Assembly (NCBI GenBank): GCA_016218685.1
Contig: JACRDD010000038.1
Coordinates: forward strand, 62,001-126,000
Direction: 5' to 3'
Source: Desulfobacterales bacterium
GTDB taxonomy: Bacteria > Desulfobacterota > Desulfobacteria > Desulfobacterales > Desulfosarcinaceae
Length of the DNA stretch: 64,000 bases
Shown here: positions 25,690 through 33,638 of the stretch, piece by piece
Numbering within the stretch: position 1 is the first letter of the stretch
Layout: each line of letters opens with the position of its first letter
Notes under the pieces: model-generated
The model's input: the letters and a program-made list of their open reading frames with translations, nothing else
Databases searched by the model: none
What the model was told of the DNA's origin: nothing
Program-made: the position numbers and the translations under genes

Positions 25690-26694
25690 TTAATTTTCTT
25701 TGCGCAACAAGTAGACAAACAATGGCGCTCCCACCAGGGCCGAGATCACCCCCACGGGCATCTCCCCCTGGCTGGGCAGGGTGCGGGCCAGCACATCGCA
25801 CACCACCATGAAGGCCGCGCCGCCCAGGATGCAGGCCGGCGCCAGCACGCGATGGTCGGGGCCCAGGGCCAGGCGCAGCATGTGGGGCATCACCAGGCCC
25901 ACGAAACCCACCAGACCGCAGTAGCTCACCGTGGCGCTGACCATCAGCGAAGTGACCAGCAGCAGCAGGGCCGTGGTGCGCTGGACGTTGACGCCCATGC
26001 CGTGGGCCATGTCGCTGCCCAGGGCCATCAGGTTCAGGCTGTGGGAATACAAGAAGATCAGGGCGAAGCAGGGCAGCACCGTGGCGGCCAGGGCCGCCAC
26101 CTTGTCGCCGGTGGCCGCGGCCAGGTCGCCCATGAGCCAGAAGATGATGTTGTGCAACCGGCTGTCCTGGGCCAGGGAGACCAGGAACATGATCACCGCC
26201 GCGCAGAAGGCATTGACCATGACCCCCGAGAGCAGCAGGGTGTTGGAACGCGCGAACGAGCGGCCCGCGGCCATCAGAAAGAGCACCCCCAGGGTGGCCA
26301 GACTGCCGGCAAAGGCCGTGAGCCACACGCCGGGAAAGCGCGAAAGGCCCAGCAGGATGCCCACGATGGCGCCGATGGCCGAGCCGCCCGAGACGCCCAG
26401 GATGTAGGGTTCGGCCAACGGGTTGCGCAGCAGGGCCTGGAACACCATGCCGCCCAGGCTCAGGGTGGCCCCCAGCAGCGCGGCCAGCAGCACCCGGGGC
26501 AGCCGCAGGCGCCAGACGATGTCGTGAAGCAAGCGATACTCTTCGCCGCCTCTCAGGCTGCGCAGCACATCCCCCAGCCCCGCGCCGGTGGAGCCGGCCG
26601 CCAGGCCCAGGCAGGCGGCGGCCAGCAGCACGCCTCCCAGGATCAGTGTCACGGCCAGCAGGCGCCGGGTCAGATGCGGGGCGGCGCCGCTCAT
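25690..26694 (-). CDS. btuC: B12 ABC transporter permease (FecCD family)
   Basis: A 334-residue integral membrane protein with about ten transmembrane helices. It carries the FecCD-family landmarks LAALLGATLSLGGMVFQALL, NPLAEPYILGVSGGSAIG and CGLVGFVGLVMPHMLRL. It forms the membrane channel of the BtuCD-type importer. The start overlaps the btuF stop (ATGA at 26694-26691), so the genes are translationally coupled. Confidence 0.93.
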   Translation of the reverse strand: MSGAAPHLTRRLLAVTLILGGVLLAAACLGLAAGSTGAGLGDVLRSLRGGEEYRLLHDIVWRLRLPRVLLAALLGATLSLGGMVFQALLRNPLAEPYILGVSGGSAIGAIVGILLGLSRFPGVWLTAFAGSLATLGVLFLMAAGRSFARSNTLLLSGVMVNAFCAAVIMFLVSLAQDSRLHNIIFWLMGDLAAATGDKVAALAATVLPCFALIFLYSHSLNLMALGSDMAHGMGVNVQRTTALLLLVTSLMVSATVSYCGLVGFVGLVMPHMLRLALGPDHRVLAPACILGGAAFMVVCDVLARTLPSQGEMPVGVISALVGAPLFVYLLRKEN

Positions 26695-27614
26695 GGCCGC
26701 TCCTTGAAAAGCTCTGGGTGCAGAAAGGCGGCCAGGGTCTCCAGGGCCTCAACCAGGCGGGGGGAGGGACGCTCGAAAAGGTCGTTGGGCGCGATGAAGA
26801 CCGCTTGGCTTTTTACCGCCGGAATGGCCGGCCACTGCATCCATTCGGCCTTGACCTGCTCGAATTGGGCGGCGCGCTCCATGGCGGAGATGACAATCAC
26901 TTCGGGCGCCAGGGCGATCACCTGCTCCCGGGAAAAGCGCGGGTAGGGACTGGGGCCGGCCGCCACATTGACACCGCCCGCCAGCTCGATGAGGGTGTGG
27001 ATGAAAGTGTTGCTGCCCACCGATACGATGGGCGACACGCCGATCTGGAAAAAAAGGGTGGGGCGGCGGGTGGTCTGGGCCACCCGCGCCTGGACCTTCT
27101 CAATGCGCCGGCGCATGTCGCCGACCACCGTTTGCGCCCGCTCCTCGGCCCCCAGCAGTCCGCCCACGGCTGTCACGCTCTGCATGATGGTTTCCAGATC
27201 CTGGGGGTTGATGGCGAAGACCGCCACGCCCAGGGATTCGAGCTGCTCCACGGCGGCGATGGGATTGCCGTCCTTGACGGCGATGCACAGGTCCGGGCGT
27301 AAAGCCACGATGCGCTCCACGTCCAGTTGAATGTAGGAGCCCACCAGGGGCAGCCGCTCGGCGGCCGGCGGATAGTTGCTGTAGCGGGTGACCCCCACCA
27401 GGCGCGTCTCCTGGCCCAGGGCATAGACGATCTCGGTCACCGAGGGTGCCAGGGCCACCACCCGCCGGGGGTCGGCCGGCACCTGCACCGTGCGGCCGGT
27501 GGGATCGACCACCTTCCGTTGCTCAGCGGCGGCCGATGCCGCGGCGGCCGTTTGCAGGCCGAAGAGCAGCGCCCCGGCCAGAACAAGCCGTATGACCCGC
27601 GATCGCCGCTTCAT
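26691..27614 (-). CDS. btuF: B12-binding periplasmic protein (BtuF-like)
   Basis: A 307-residue substrate-binding protein of the helical-backbone (type III) class. The signal peptide is in residues 1-30, then VVDPTGRTVQVPADPRRVVA, SVTEIVYALGQETRLVGVT and the C-terminal RLVEALETLAAFLHPELF follow. It delivers cobalamin from the periplasm to BtuCD. The start at 27614 (MKRRSRVIRL) overlaps the yceH stop by four bases and begins the signal peptide; a much longer upstream extension of the frame runs across yceH and is not supported. Confidence 0.88.
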   Translation of the reverse strand: MKRRSRVIRLVLAGALLFGLQTAAAASAAAEQRKVVDPTGRTVQVPADPRRVVALAPSVTEIVYALGQETRLVGVTRYSNYPPAAERLPLVGSYIQLDVERIVALRPDLCIAVKDGNPIAAVEQLESLGVAVFAINPQDLETIMQSVTAVGGLLGAEERAQTVVGDMRRRIEKVQARVAQTTRRPTLFFQIGVSPIVSVGSNTFIHTLIELAGGVNVAAGPSPYPRFSREQVIALAPEVIVISAMERAAQFEQVKAEWMQWPAIPAVKSQAVFIAPNDLFERPSPRLVEALETLAAFLHPELFKERP

Positions 27615-28264
27615 GCGAATTGCTTCTTGAAGCTTTCCAGCTCGCCGCGCAGTTGCTGGACCTCGTCGCGCAAGGCCTGCACCTGGGCTTCGAGGCTCTC
27701 CAGGCGCTCGGCGGCGGGTTGGGCTGCCGGTGGCTGGACCGGCGCCTCGGCTGCAAGCTTGGCTTCCGCACCGGCCTTGGGCGGCCCGCACAGCAGGTGG
27801 GTGTAGCGCGACTCTTTGTGGCCCGGCAGACGCGCCAGGCGCAGGGCCAGATTCCAGGATTCCAGGTTGGCCAGGGTCGCCAGCACCTCTTCGACGCTTT
27901 CGAAATGCGCCAGGCGCGTGGCCCGGCTGCGCAGCTCGCCGGGGGTCTGGGGCCCGCGCAACAGCAATTCGCACAGCACCGCGGCCTCCCGGGGCACCAG
28001 GTTGCGGCCGCCGGTGAACAGCTCCTCGAATTTGGGTACCCGGCCCACCAGGCTTTTGTTGACCATTTTCTTCTGGATCAAGCCCTCGGCGATCTCCTCC
28101 ACGCTGGTTTCATCCCAGGCCACCACCGGATCGCGGTTGCTCTTCTGGTTGCAGGCGTTGGTCAGCGCGTTCAGGGAAAGCGGGTAGTATTCGGGCGTGG
28201 CCAACTGCTTTTCCATCAGGCAGCCCAGCACCCGGGCTTCGCGTTCATCGATCTGGATATCCAT
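27611..28264 (-). CDS. YceH family protein (DUF480)
   Basis: A 217-residue protein. The conserved N-terminal region is VLGCLMEKQLATPEYYPLSL with LNALTNACNQKSNRDPVV, and the second winged-helix unit is EAAVLCELLLRGPQTPGELR. The C-terminal 50 residues are a coiled-coil rich in Leu and Glu. YceH proteins have two winged-helix-like domains and no established biochemical role. It is placed between the secreted protein (nine bases) and btuF (four-base overlap), so it is part of the btuFCD transcript, possibly without functional link. Confidence 0.9.
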   Translation of the reverse strand: MDIQIDEREARVLGCLMEKQLATPEYYPLSLNALTNACNQKSNRDPVVAWDETSVEEIAEGLIQKKMVNKSLVGRVPKFEELFTGGRNLVPREAAVLCELLLRGPQTPGELRSRATRLAHFESVEEVLATLANLESWNLALRLARLPGHKESRYTHLLCGPPKAGAEAKLAAEAPVQPPAAQPAAERLESLEAQVQALRDEVQQLRGELESFKKQFA

Positions 28265-28273
28265 AGGAATGCC

Positions 28274-28906
28274 TCAACGCTCCAGCAGCAAAGTGTAGCC
28301 GGAGCTCAACTTGCCCTGGACGTAGATGGTTTGTTCGATCTGCATCCGCTTGCCTTCGACGTGCAGGCTGAAGAAATACTCCCGGCGGGCCGAGCCGCCG
28401 GTGCTGCCGGTGGCCACCACGCGGCGGTAGAAAAAGGAAAGCCCGCGCTCGGAGATGTTCTGGATCTCCACGTCGCCGGCGCCGGTGTCGTGGTCGATGC
28501 GCAGCCGGCGGTTGTTGAGGTAGAGGTACAGATCCTTATCGGCGCGCGTCCGGTCGGCCTCATTGAACAGTTCGCCGTCCATCACCAGGTTGCCGTAGTA
28601 ATCCACCTCCACCTTGGCGCCGGCGGCCAGCTTCTCGACGATGCGATCGGCCGGGTCCGCCGTGCTGCGGCAGAAGAAGGTATCGGCGCGGCCCTGCCAG
28701 TTGCCGGCCAGGGATTTGAACAGACGCACCAGCCCCTCGTGTTCGGCCGCGGTCAGGTCCCGGGGTTCGATGGCGGCAAAGGGGTCCTTGCCCGCCTGGA
28801 TGGAGGGCGACAGGCTGAGGCACTCCTGGCCCCAACTGGGCGAGGCCGCGGCCAGCCATGCCAGACATACGAGCCAGGGTAGCGAGCGTTGGAAGAAAGC
28901 GTTCAT
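28274..28906 (-). CDS. Secreted hypothetical protein
   Basis: About 210 residues with a Sec signal peptide (MNAFFQRSLPWLVCLAWLAA, cut near SWG). The mature part is beta-rich, with YYGNLVMDGELFNEADRTRA, LYLYLNNRRLRIDHDTGAGD and the C-terminal YVQGKLSSGYTLLLER; I know no family name. The second ATG (28906) is preferred because GGGAGG lies seven bases before it, while the first ATG abuts that site. It is the first gene of the run that continues with yceH and btuFCD and probably sits in the periplasm or on the outer membrane. Confidence 0.6.
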   Translation of the reverse strand: MNAFFQRSLPWLVCLAWLAAASPSWGQECLSLSPSIQAGKDPFAAIEPRDLTAAEHEGLVRLFKSLAGNWQGRADTFFCRSTADPADRIVEKLAAGAKVEVDYYGNLVMDGELFNEADRTRADKDLYLYLNNRRLRIDHDTGAGDVEIQNISERGLSFFYRRVVATGSTGGSARREYFFSLHVEGKRMQIEQTIYVQGKLSSGYTLLLER

Positions 28907-29132
28907 GGACATACCTCCCTCGGTCCATGGGACCGAACCTTGCGTCGGCGCCGGTCGCCGCACCCCTTATAACCAAGATCCCCGCGGCCTTGTCAACAAC
29001 CTTAAAAATCCAGTGCTTCGTACCACCTTATCGATAACGGCAGAACAGCTCAACTTTCATCGCCGGTCCTTGCCCCCCATCACCGGACGCGATATAGGAC
29101 TTTAATCCTGTCGATATGCAAAGGAAGACCCC

Positions 29133-29789
29133 ATGACCTGTTCCGCCGTTATCTTCGATCTGGACGGTACGCTGCTCGACACCCTGGAGGACCTGGGCAG
29201 TTCCGTCAACCGGGTGCTGGCCGGCCAGGGTTTCGCCACCCACCCCCTGGAGGCGTTCCGCTGGTTCGTGGGCGACGGCTCGCGCATGCTCATAACCCGC
29301 GCCCTGCCGGCAGAGCAGCGCTCGCCAGGAACGATCGAGAGCAGCCTGGCGGCCTTGCTGGCCGACTACAATCGAAACTGGCACCACCAGACGCGGCCCT
29401 ACGACGGCATCGAAGCATTGCTGGCGGCGTTGACGCATCAGGGCAAGGCCCTGTCGGTGGTCACCAACAAGCCCCACCGGTTCACCAGAGAGATGGTGGC
29501 TCACTACTTCCCGAGCATTGCCTTTCGCGCGGTGCTGGGCCAGCAGGACGGCATCGCCAAAAAGCCCGATCCGGTCCAGGCCCTGGCCGCGGCCCGGGCC
29601 ATGGGCGTAGCGCCCGAGGCCTGCATCTTTCTGGGCGACAGCGGCGTGGACATGCAGACCGCCGGGCGCGCCGGCATGCTGGGGGTGGGCGCGGCCTGGG
29701 GTTTCCGGCCGGTGGAGGAGCTTAAGGCGGCCGGTGCCCGGCATATCGTCCACCATCCGCTGGAACTGCTCTCTTTTGTGGCCGATTGA
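29133..29789 (+). CDS. gph: Phosphoglycolate phosphatase-like HAD hydrolase
   Basis: A 218-residue HAD-superfamily enzyme. Motif I is FDLDGTLLDTLEDL, motif II is VTNKPH, motif III contains the lysine in IAKKPDP, and motif IV is FLGDSGVDMQTAGRAG. A helical cap lies between motifs I and II. It most likely dephosphorylates 2-phosphoglycolate or a similar small phosphoester. AAAGGAAG precedes the ATG. It is 68 bases upstream of the selenoprotein gene. Confidence 0.85.
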   Translation: MTCSAVIFDLDGTLLDTLEDLGSSVNRVLAGQGFATHPLEAFRWFVGDGSRMLITRALPAEQRSPGTIESSLAALLADYNRNWHHQTRPYDGIEALLAALTHQGKALSVVTNKPHRFTREMVAHYFPSIAFRAVLGQQDGIAKKPDPVQALAAARAMGVAPEACIFLGDSGVDMQTAGRAGMLGVGAAWGFRPVEELKAAGARHIVHHPLELLSFVAD

Positions 29790-29857
29790 GGCGCCGCCGC
29801 TGACAGCCGATCCCATCGGTCCTATGTTGTCCGCCAAATAGACCAAAGGAGGCCCAT

Positions 29858-30322
29858 ATGGGAGATATCATTCATCGATCCGAAATCGTCATTACCAGGG
29901 AGCGAGGTCCCACGCGCAAGGCGCTCATCAAGGGCTTCGGCGAGCCGGTCTACTATGGCGTGCATGGCGGCATCAAGGGGTTCTACAAGGTTGAGCCTGA
30001 AAAGGAGCATGCGGCCACCCTGGACCATCTCGTGGGCGCCGTGGGCGGCTGAATGATGGGCACTTTCGCCACGTTGCTGGCGATGAGCAAAGTCCCTACC
30101 CCCGAAGAGCGCTATCGCGCCGATGTGACCGGCGATATCGAAAACGTCGCCGGCGTGCTCAAGATCACCCGCATCCACGTGCACTACAGCCTGAAGCTCA
30201 AACCGGAACAGCGGCCGGCGGCCGAAGCGGCCTTTGCCGCCTATCTGCCCCACTGCCCGGCGGCCCAGAGCGTGGCGGCCGCCATCAACCTGGAGCATCG
30301 ACTGGAGATGCAGGATTTATAG
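29858..30322 (+). CDS. OsmC-like protein, probable selenoprotein (Sec65 encoded by UGA)
   Basis: Two adjacent frames joined by an in-frame TGA at 30050-30052 make one 154-residue OsmC-family protein. The first part (KALIKGFGEPVYYGVHGG, ATLDHLVGAVGG) and the second (MMGTFATLLAMSKVPTPEE, RIHVHYSLKLKP, YLPHCPAAQSV) together have the normal OsmC length. The TGA falls where OsmC proteins carry the peroxidatic cysteine (residue 65); the resolving cysteine is Cys133. A hairpin of bacterial SECIS form follows directly. OsmC proteins reduce organic hydroperoxides. AAAGGAGG precedes the ATG. Sec-containing OsmC-like proteins are known from metagenomes and deltaproteobacteria. A nonsense mutation is the alternative, but the hairpin and exact position argue against it. 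Confidence 0.85.
30058..30096 (+). promoter_or_regulatory. Candidate bacterial SECIS element
   Basis: Starting five bases after the UGA, GGG-ACTTT (with one bulged C) pairs with AAAGT-CCC, and CGCC pairs with GGCG around an eight-base apical loop ACGTTGCT. The loop begins 18 bases after the UGA and contains GU, as expected for SelB recognition. A six-base ATGAGC bulge lies on the 3' side. Confidence 0.75.
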
Positions 30323-30361
30323 AATCCCGGCACGGTGTTGGTGTCCATTCGGAGATGGCCA

Positions 30362-30511
30362 CTAACTCATGCCCATATCCGCTTCCAATCTGCGGACCTG
30401 AGCTTCCAGCTCTTTTTTTTCAGAAGGATCGAGGGCCGGGTCGGCCAGGCGGCGGCGCAGGCTGAGCAACACCATCTCCTGGCGATATTCGGTACAGGTG
30501 TAAGCTTTCAT
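30362..30511 (-). CDS. Small conserved-looking protein (49 residues)
   Basis: It encodes MKAYTCTEYRQEMVLLSLRR, a short Pro-containing linker and a charged helix ending RRLEADMGMS. The pattern of a short N-terminal CTEYR motif and an amphipathic helix resembles small uncharacterised proteins that I recall from Desulfobacterota, but I cannot name a family. It starts 11 bases after the CBS gene stop, so it is likely co-transcribed and translated after it. Confidence 0.5.
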   Translation of the reverse strand: MKAYTCTEYRQEMVLLSLRRRLADPALDPSEKKELEAQVRRLEADMGMS

Positions 30512-30522
30512 ACGTTTATCGT

Positions 30523-30993
30523 CTAATGCCCCTTGGGCGCAAACAGCAATGTCTTGAGCACGTCTTCCTTGCCGATGATGCCCACCAGGCGACCATCGTC
30601 CACCACCGGCAGGGTGTGAAAATGGCTGTCGACCATCAGGCCGGCGATGGTCTCCAATCCGGTATCCGACTTGACCGTCACCGGGTTGGGGGTCATGGCC
30701 TCGGCCACGGTGAGGGCCGCGATCTTGCGCACTTGCTTTTCCATCTGCTTGGAAGAGGTGAAGGTGACGAAACCGTCGAGCAGGGTGTAAATGGTGGGCA
30801 CGGGCAGGCGCTTTTGCTGCACCACCAGGTCGCTCTGGCACAAAATGCCTGTCAGGCGGCCCTGGCCATCGACTACCGGCGCACCGTTGATGCCGTTGTC
30901 CAGCAGCACCTTGGCGGCCTGGACGATATCGGTCTCGGGGGTCAGGGTGATCACTTCGGTGGTCATGATGTCTTTGGCGGTAGTCATGGTCAT
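30523..30993 (-). CDS. Tandem CBS-domain protein
   Basis: A 156-residue protein made of two CBS repeats: residues about 6-60 (AKDIMTTEVITLTPETDIVQ, INGAPVVDGQGRLTGIL) and about 97-150 (EAMTPNPVTVKSDTGLETIA, HTLPVVDDGRLVGIIG). Stand-alone CBS pairs sense AMP, ATP or SAM and may act on partner enzymes. The N-terminal Met is followed by TMTTAK; there are two closely spaced start options. It is followed by the 49-residue gene. Confidence 0.88.
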   Translation of the reverse strand: MTMTTAKDIMTTEVITLTPETDIVQAAKVLLDNGINGAPVVDGQGRLTGILCQSDLVVQQKRLPVPTIYTLLDGFVTFTSSKQMEKQVRKIAALTVAEAMTPNPVTVKSDTGLETIAGLMVDSHFHTLPVVDDGRLVGIIGKEDVLKTLLFAPKGH

Positions 30994-31055
30994 GATGGAC
31001 CTCCTGCGGTTTCAAGTGGCGACGCGAGGGCCATCTATACCAGAAGCCGGCCCGA

Positions 31056-33362
31056 TTAACAATCGGCCCGCTCCGCGCTCTCCTCGGCAAGCGGCACCGG
31101 ATCGGCCAGAATTTGCTTCAAAGCCAATCCGATATCCTTGAGCATGTAGGGCTTTTTGATGTAGGCGCCCACGCCGGCACGCAGGGCCTCCTTGACCCGC
31201 TCGGTCTCGGCAAAGCCGCTGGCGATCATGGCCTTGATGGCCGGCCGGATCTGGGTGAGGTGCCGGTAAGTGTCCAGCCCGTCCATGCCCGGGGCCATGA
31301 TCATGTCCAGGACCACGGCGCTCACCTCGCCGTCGGGCTGCCGGCGCAGGTACTCCAGGGCCGCTTCGCCCGAAGGCGCCGTGGTTGCCTTGTATCCCAG
31401 GCGATCGAGAATGTCGGCCGCGATCTCGCGCTGCTCGGCCACATCGTCCACCACCAGAATGAGCTGGCCGCTGCCCATGAAGGCTTCGGTGGCGGGCTCC
31501 TGCGCCTTGACGGCCGGGGCTTGGCGCGTGACCGGAAAGTAGAGCTCGGCCGTGGTGCCCCGGTTCTTTCGGCTGTGAACGACGATGGCGCCATGGTGAT
31601 CCTGGACCGTGCCCCACACCACCGCCATGCCCAGGCCGGTGCCGCTGCGGCCCATCACCTTGCGGGTGAAAAAAGGCTCGAAGATGCGCTTCAAATCCTC
31701 TTCGGCAATACCGATGCCGTCATCGGAAACCTTGAGCAGTACATACTCGCCGGCCGGCATGTGCGCCAAGCCCTCGGCGGGCCTTTCCAGATAGCAGTTG
31801 AGGGTGCCGATGGTGATGGTGCCGCCCTCGGGCTGGGCTTCGGCGGCATTGATCACCAGATTCATCAAGGCCTTCTTTAAATGAATGGGCGAGCCTTGAA
31901 TGTAGAGCAGGTCGGGGGCCAGGCGCGGCTGGACCTGCACGCCGGGGTGGCGTTTGAGCATTTCATATAATTCGGGAGACTCCAGATACTCCTGGACGAC
32001 CTCGTTGATGCAGACCACCTCCATGTTCTGAACGCCGCGGCGGGCCAGAGTCAGCAGATCCTGTACGATTTCGGACGCTTTCTGACCGGTGGCGCGGATG
32101 GTCTCCAGGGGCTTGCGTAGCGCACTCTCCTCGGGCATGTCCAGCAGCAGCAGATCGGGATAGCTCACGAGTCCGGACAAGACATTGTTCAAATCGTGGG
32201 CCACGCCGCTGGCCATCAAGCCGATGGCCTCCATCCGCTTGGACTGGGCCAGTTTGGCTTCCAGCTCCTCTTTTTCGCGCTGGGCCCTGACCCGGTCGGA
32301 GATATCGCGGGTCACGCCGAAAATGCCGATGGGCTTGCCATCTTCGCCCAGGTGGAACGAAGCCCGGATTTCGGCGGGGATGGTATGGCCGTCCTTGTGC
32401 AGCAAGGTCACTTCCTGGGTGATCGACTTGTTGTAATTGCCATTGATCTCGGCCTCATCCTTCTTCTCTCGATAAAGGGTCAGGAGCTTTTCCAGGGACT
32501 CGGGAGTCATGGTGCCGGCCAAGCCCAACCGCTTTTGCTCCTCGCCCGACCATCCCAAGAGCGCGGCAACAGCCGGACTGATATAGGTCACCCGAAGATC
32601 CATATCCAGAGACCAAAGCACATCGGACATGTTCTCGGCCAGCAGGCGGTACTTCTCCTCGCTCTCTTTGAGCGAGCGGGCAATTTGCTTGCGCACCACG
32701 ATTTCGTGGCGCAACGATTCATGGGCCAGATGGGCCTTGGCCAAGGTGATTTGCAGGCCGCGGGTGAACTGGGCGATGGAAAAGGCGATCAAGGCGTTGA
32801 GAAAGATGAAATTGACGCCGGAAAGCAGGGCGCGATGGGCGCTGGGAAAAAAGGGCTGCCCCACGGCCACCCATCCCTGCTGACACATCCAGCCGAGCAT
32901 GGCCAGCGTGACCGTGTTGATCAGAATGGCCCAGGCCGCCGCCTTGAGGTCCAGCAGTATTCCGGCGATGACGGCAAAGGCAAAGAGCCAGCTCGGTCCT
33001 CCGCTCAACAGTCCCAGGGTGATGCTCAGCCACACGCCCAGGGCGTACATGGTGGCCAGGATCAGGAAGGTGCGCAGCGCATAGCCCGAAGAGCGTAAAA
33101 CCAGCACGGCGCCCATGATCGTGTAGACGACGGCATCGAAGACGGCCACCTGCCAGTACCCGCTCCTCACCAGAAAGATCGCTGAGACCAGCAGCACGAT
33201 GAAACCCATCACCAGCCCGGTGACCACCAGCACCTGCAAGACCCGCTCGCGCCAGTAGGAGATTTCATCTTCCCGGGAGGGGCCGGGAATGGCCAGGTTG
33301 CCCGGAATGCTCTCCAGCCAGCCGAAGAACCTGTTGATGCCTTTGTCCAAGTATGCTTTCAT
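31056..33362 (-). CDS. Membrane-bound PAS hybrid histidine kinase with C-terminal receiver
   Basis: About 768 residues. The N-terminal 210 residues hold about six transmembrane segments without a large periplasmic domain. A coiled linker leads to a PAS domain (KYRLLAENMSDVLWSLDMDL through YISPAVAALLGWSG). The HisKA domain has phospho-acceptor His389 (SGVAHDLNNVLSG). The ATPase has N-box VINAAEAQPE and GTGLGMAVVWGTVQDHHG. The receiver has VVDDVAEQ and phospho-acceptor Asp686 (VLDMIM). The start at 33362 is chosen because the first membrane region begins soon after; the frame extends to 33473. It is divergent from another hybrid kinase, and its signal is unknown. Confidence 0.88.
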   Translation of the reverse strand: MKAYLDKGINRFFGWLESIPGNLAIPGPSREDEISYWRERVLQVLVVTGLVMGFIVLLVSAIFLVRSGYWQVAVFDAVVYTIMGAVLVLRSSGYALRTFLILATMYALGVWLSITLGLLSGGPSWLFAFAVIAGILLDLKAAAWAILINTVTLAMLGWMCQQGWVAVGQPFFPSAHRALLSGVNFIFLNALIAFSIAQFTRGLQITLAKAHLAHESLRHEIVVRKQIARSLKESEEKYRLLAENMSDVLWSLDMDLRVTYISPAVAALLGWSGEEQKRLGLAGTMTPESLEKLLTLYREKKDEAEINGNYNKSITQEVTLLHKDGHTIPAEIRASFHLGEDGKPIGIFGVTRDISDRVRAQREKEELEAKLAQSKRMEAIGLMASGVAHDLNNVLSGLVSYPDLLLLDMPEESALRKPLETIRATGQKASEIVQDLLTLARRGVQNMEVVCINEVVQEYLESPELYEMLKRHPGVQVQPRLAPDLLYIQGSPIHLKKALMNLVINAAEAQPEGGTITIGTLNCYLERPAEGLAHMPAGEYVLLKVSDDGIGIAEEDLKRIFEPFFTRKVMGRSGTGLGMAVVWGTVQDHHGAIVVHSRKNRGTTAELYFPVTRQAPAVKAQEPATEAFMGSGQLILVVDDVAEQREIAADILDRLGYKATTAPSGEAALEYLRRQPDGEVSAVVLDMIMAPGMDGLDTYRHLTQIRPAIKAMIASGFAETERVKEALRAGVGAYIKKPYMLKDIGLALKQILADPVPLAEESAERADC

Positions 33363-33638
33363 GCCCAATATCTTCTCGCAAAGGGGCGCACCACCCGGTT
33401 CGGCGCGGCCCGGCCGATTCACGCCCGATTTTCCCGCCTGCTTTAGAATGCGGCCCAGTCCCAAAAAAAGCAATAGGTTATATTGACTATTCGATAAAAA
33501 CTTGCCCGGGCGAAGCGTTTCAGGGGGCCTGCGGTGTCCGCCCGGGCTTTAATGTTTACTCATGGCCGCGCATATACTATGAACGGCCATGGCGTATGCT
33601 TCGAAAGTTCGGCTCGGAAAGAGGGGGCGATAAAAGCA

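Noticed and set aside
30053..30322. Separate 89-residue OsmC-like gene
   Set aside because: It lacks a ribosome site of its own and half of the OsmC domain; reading UGA as Sec joins it to the upstream frame.
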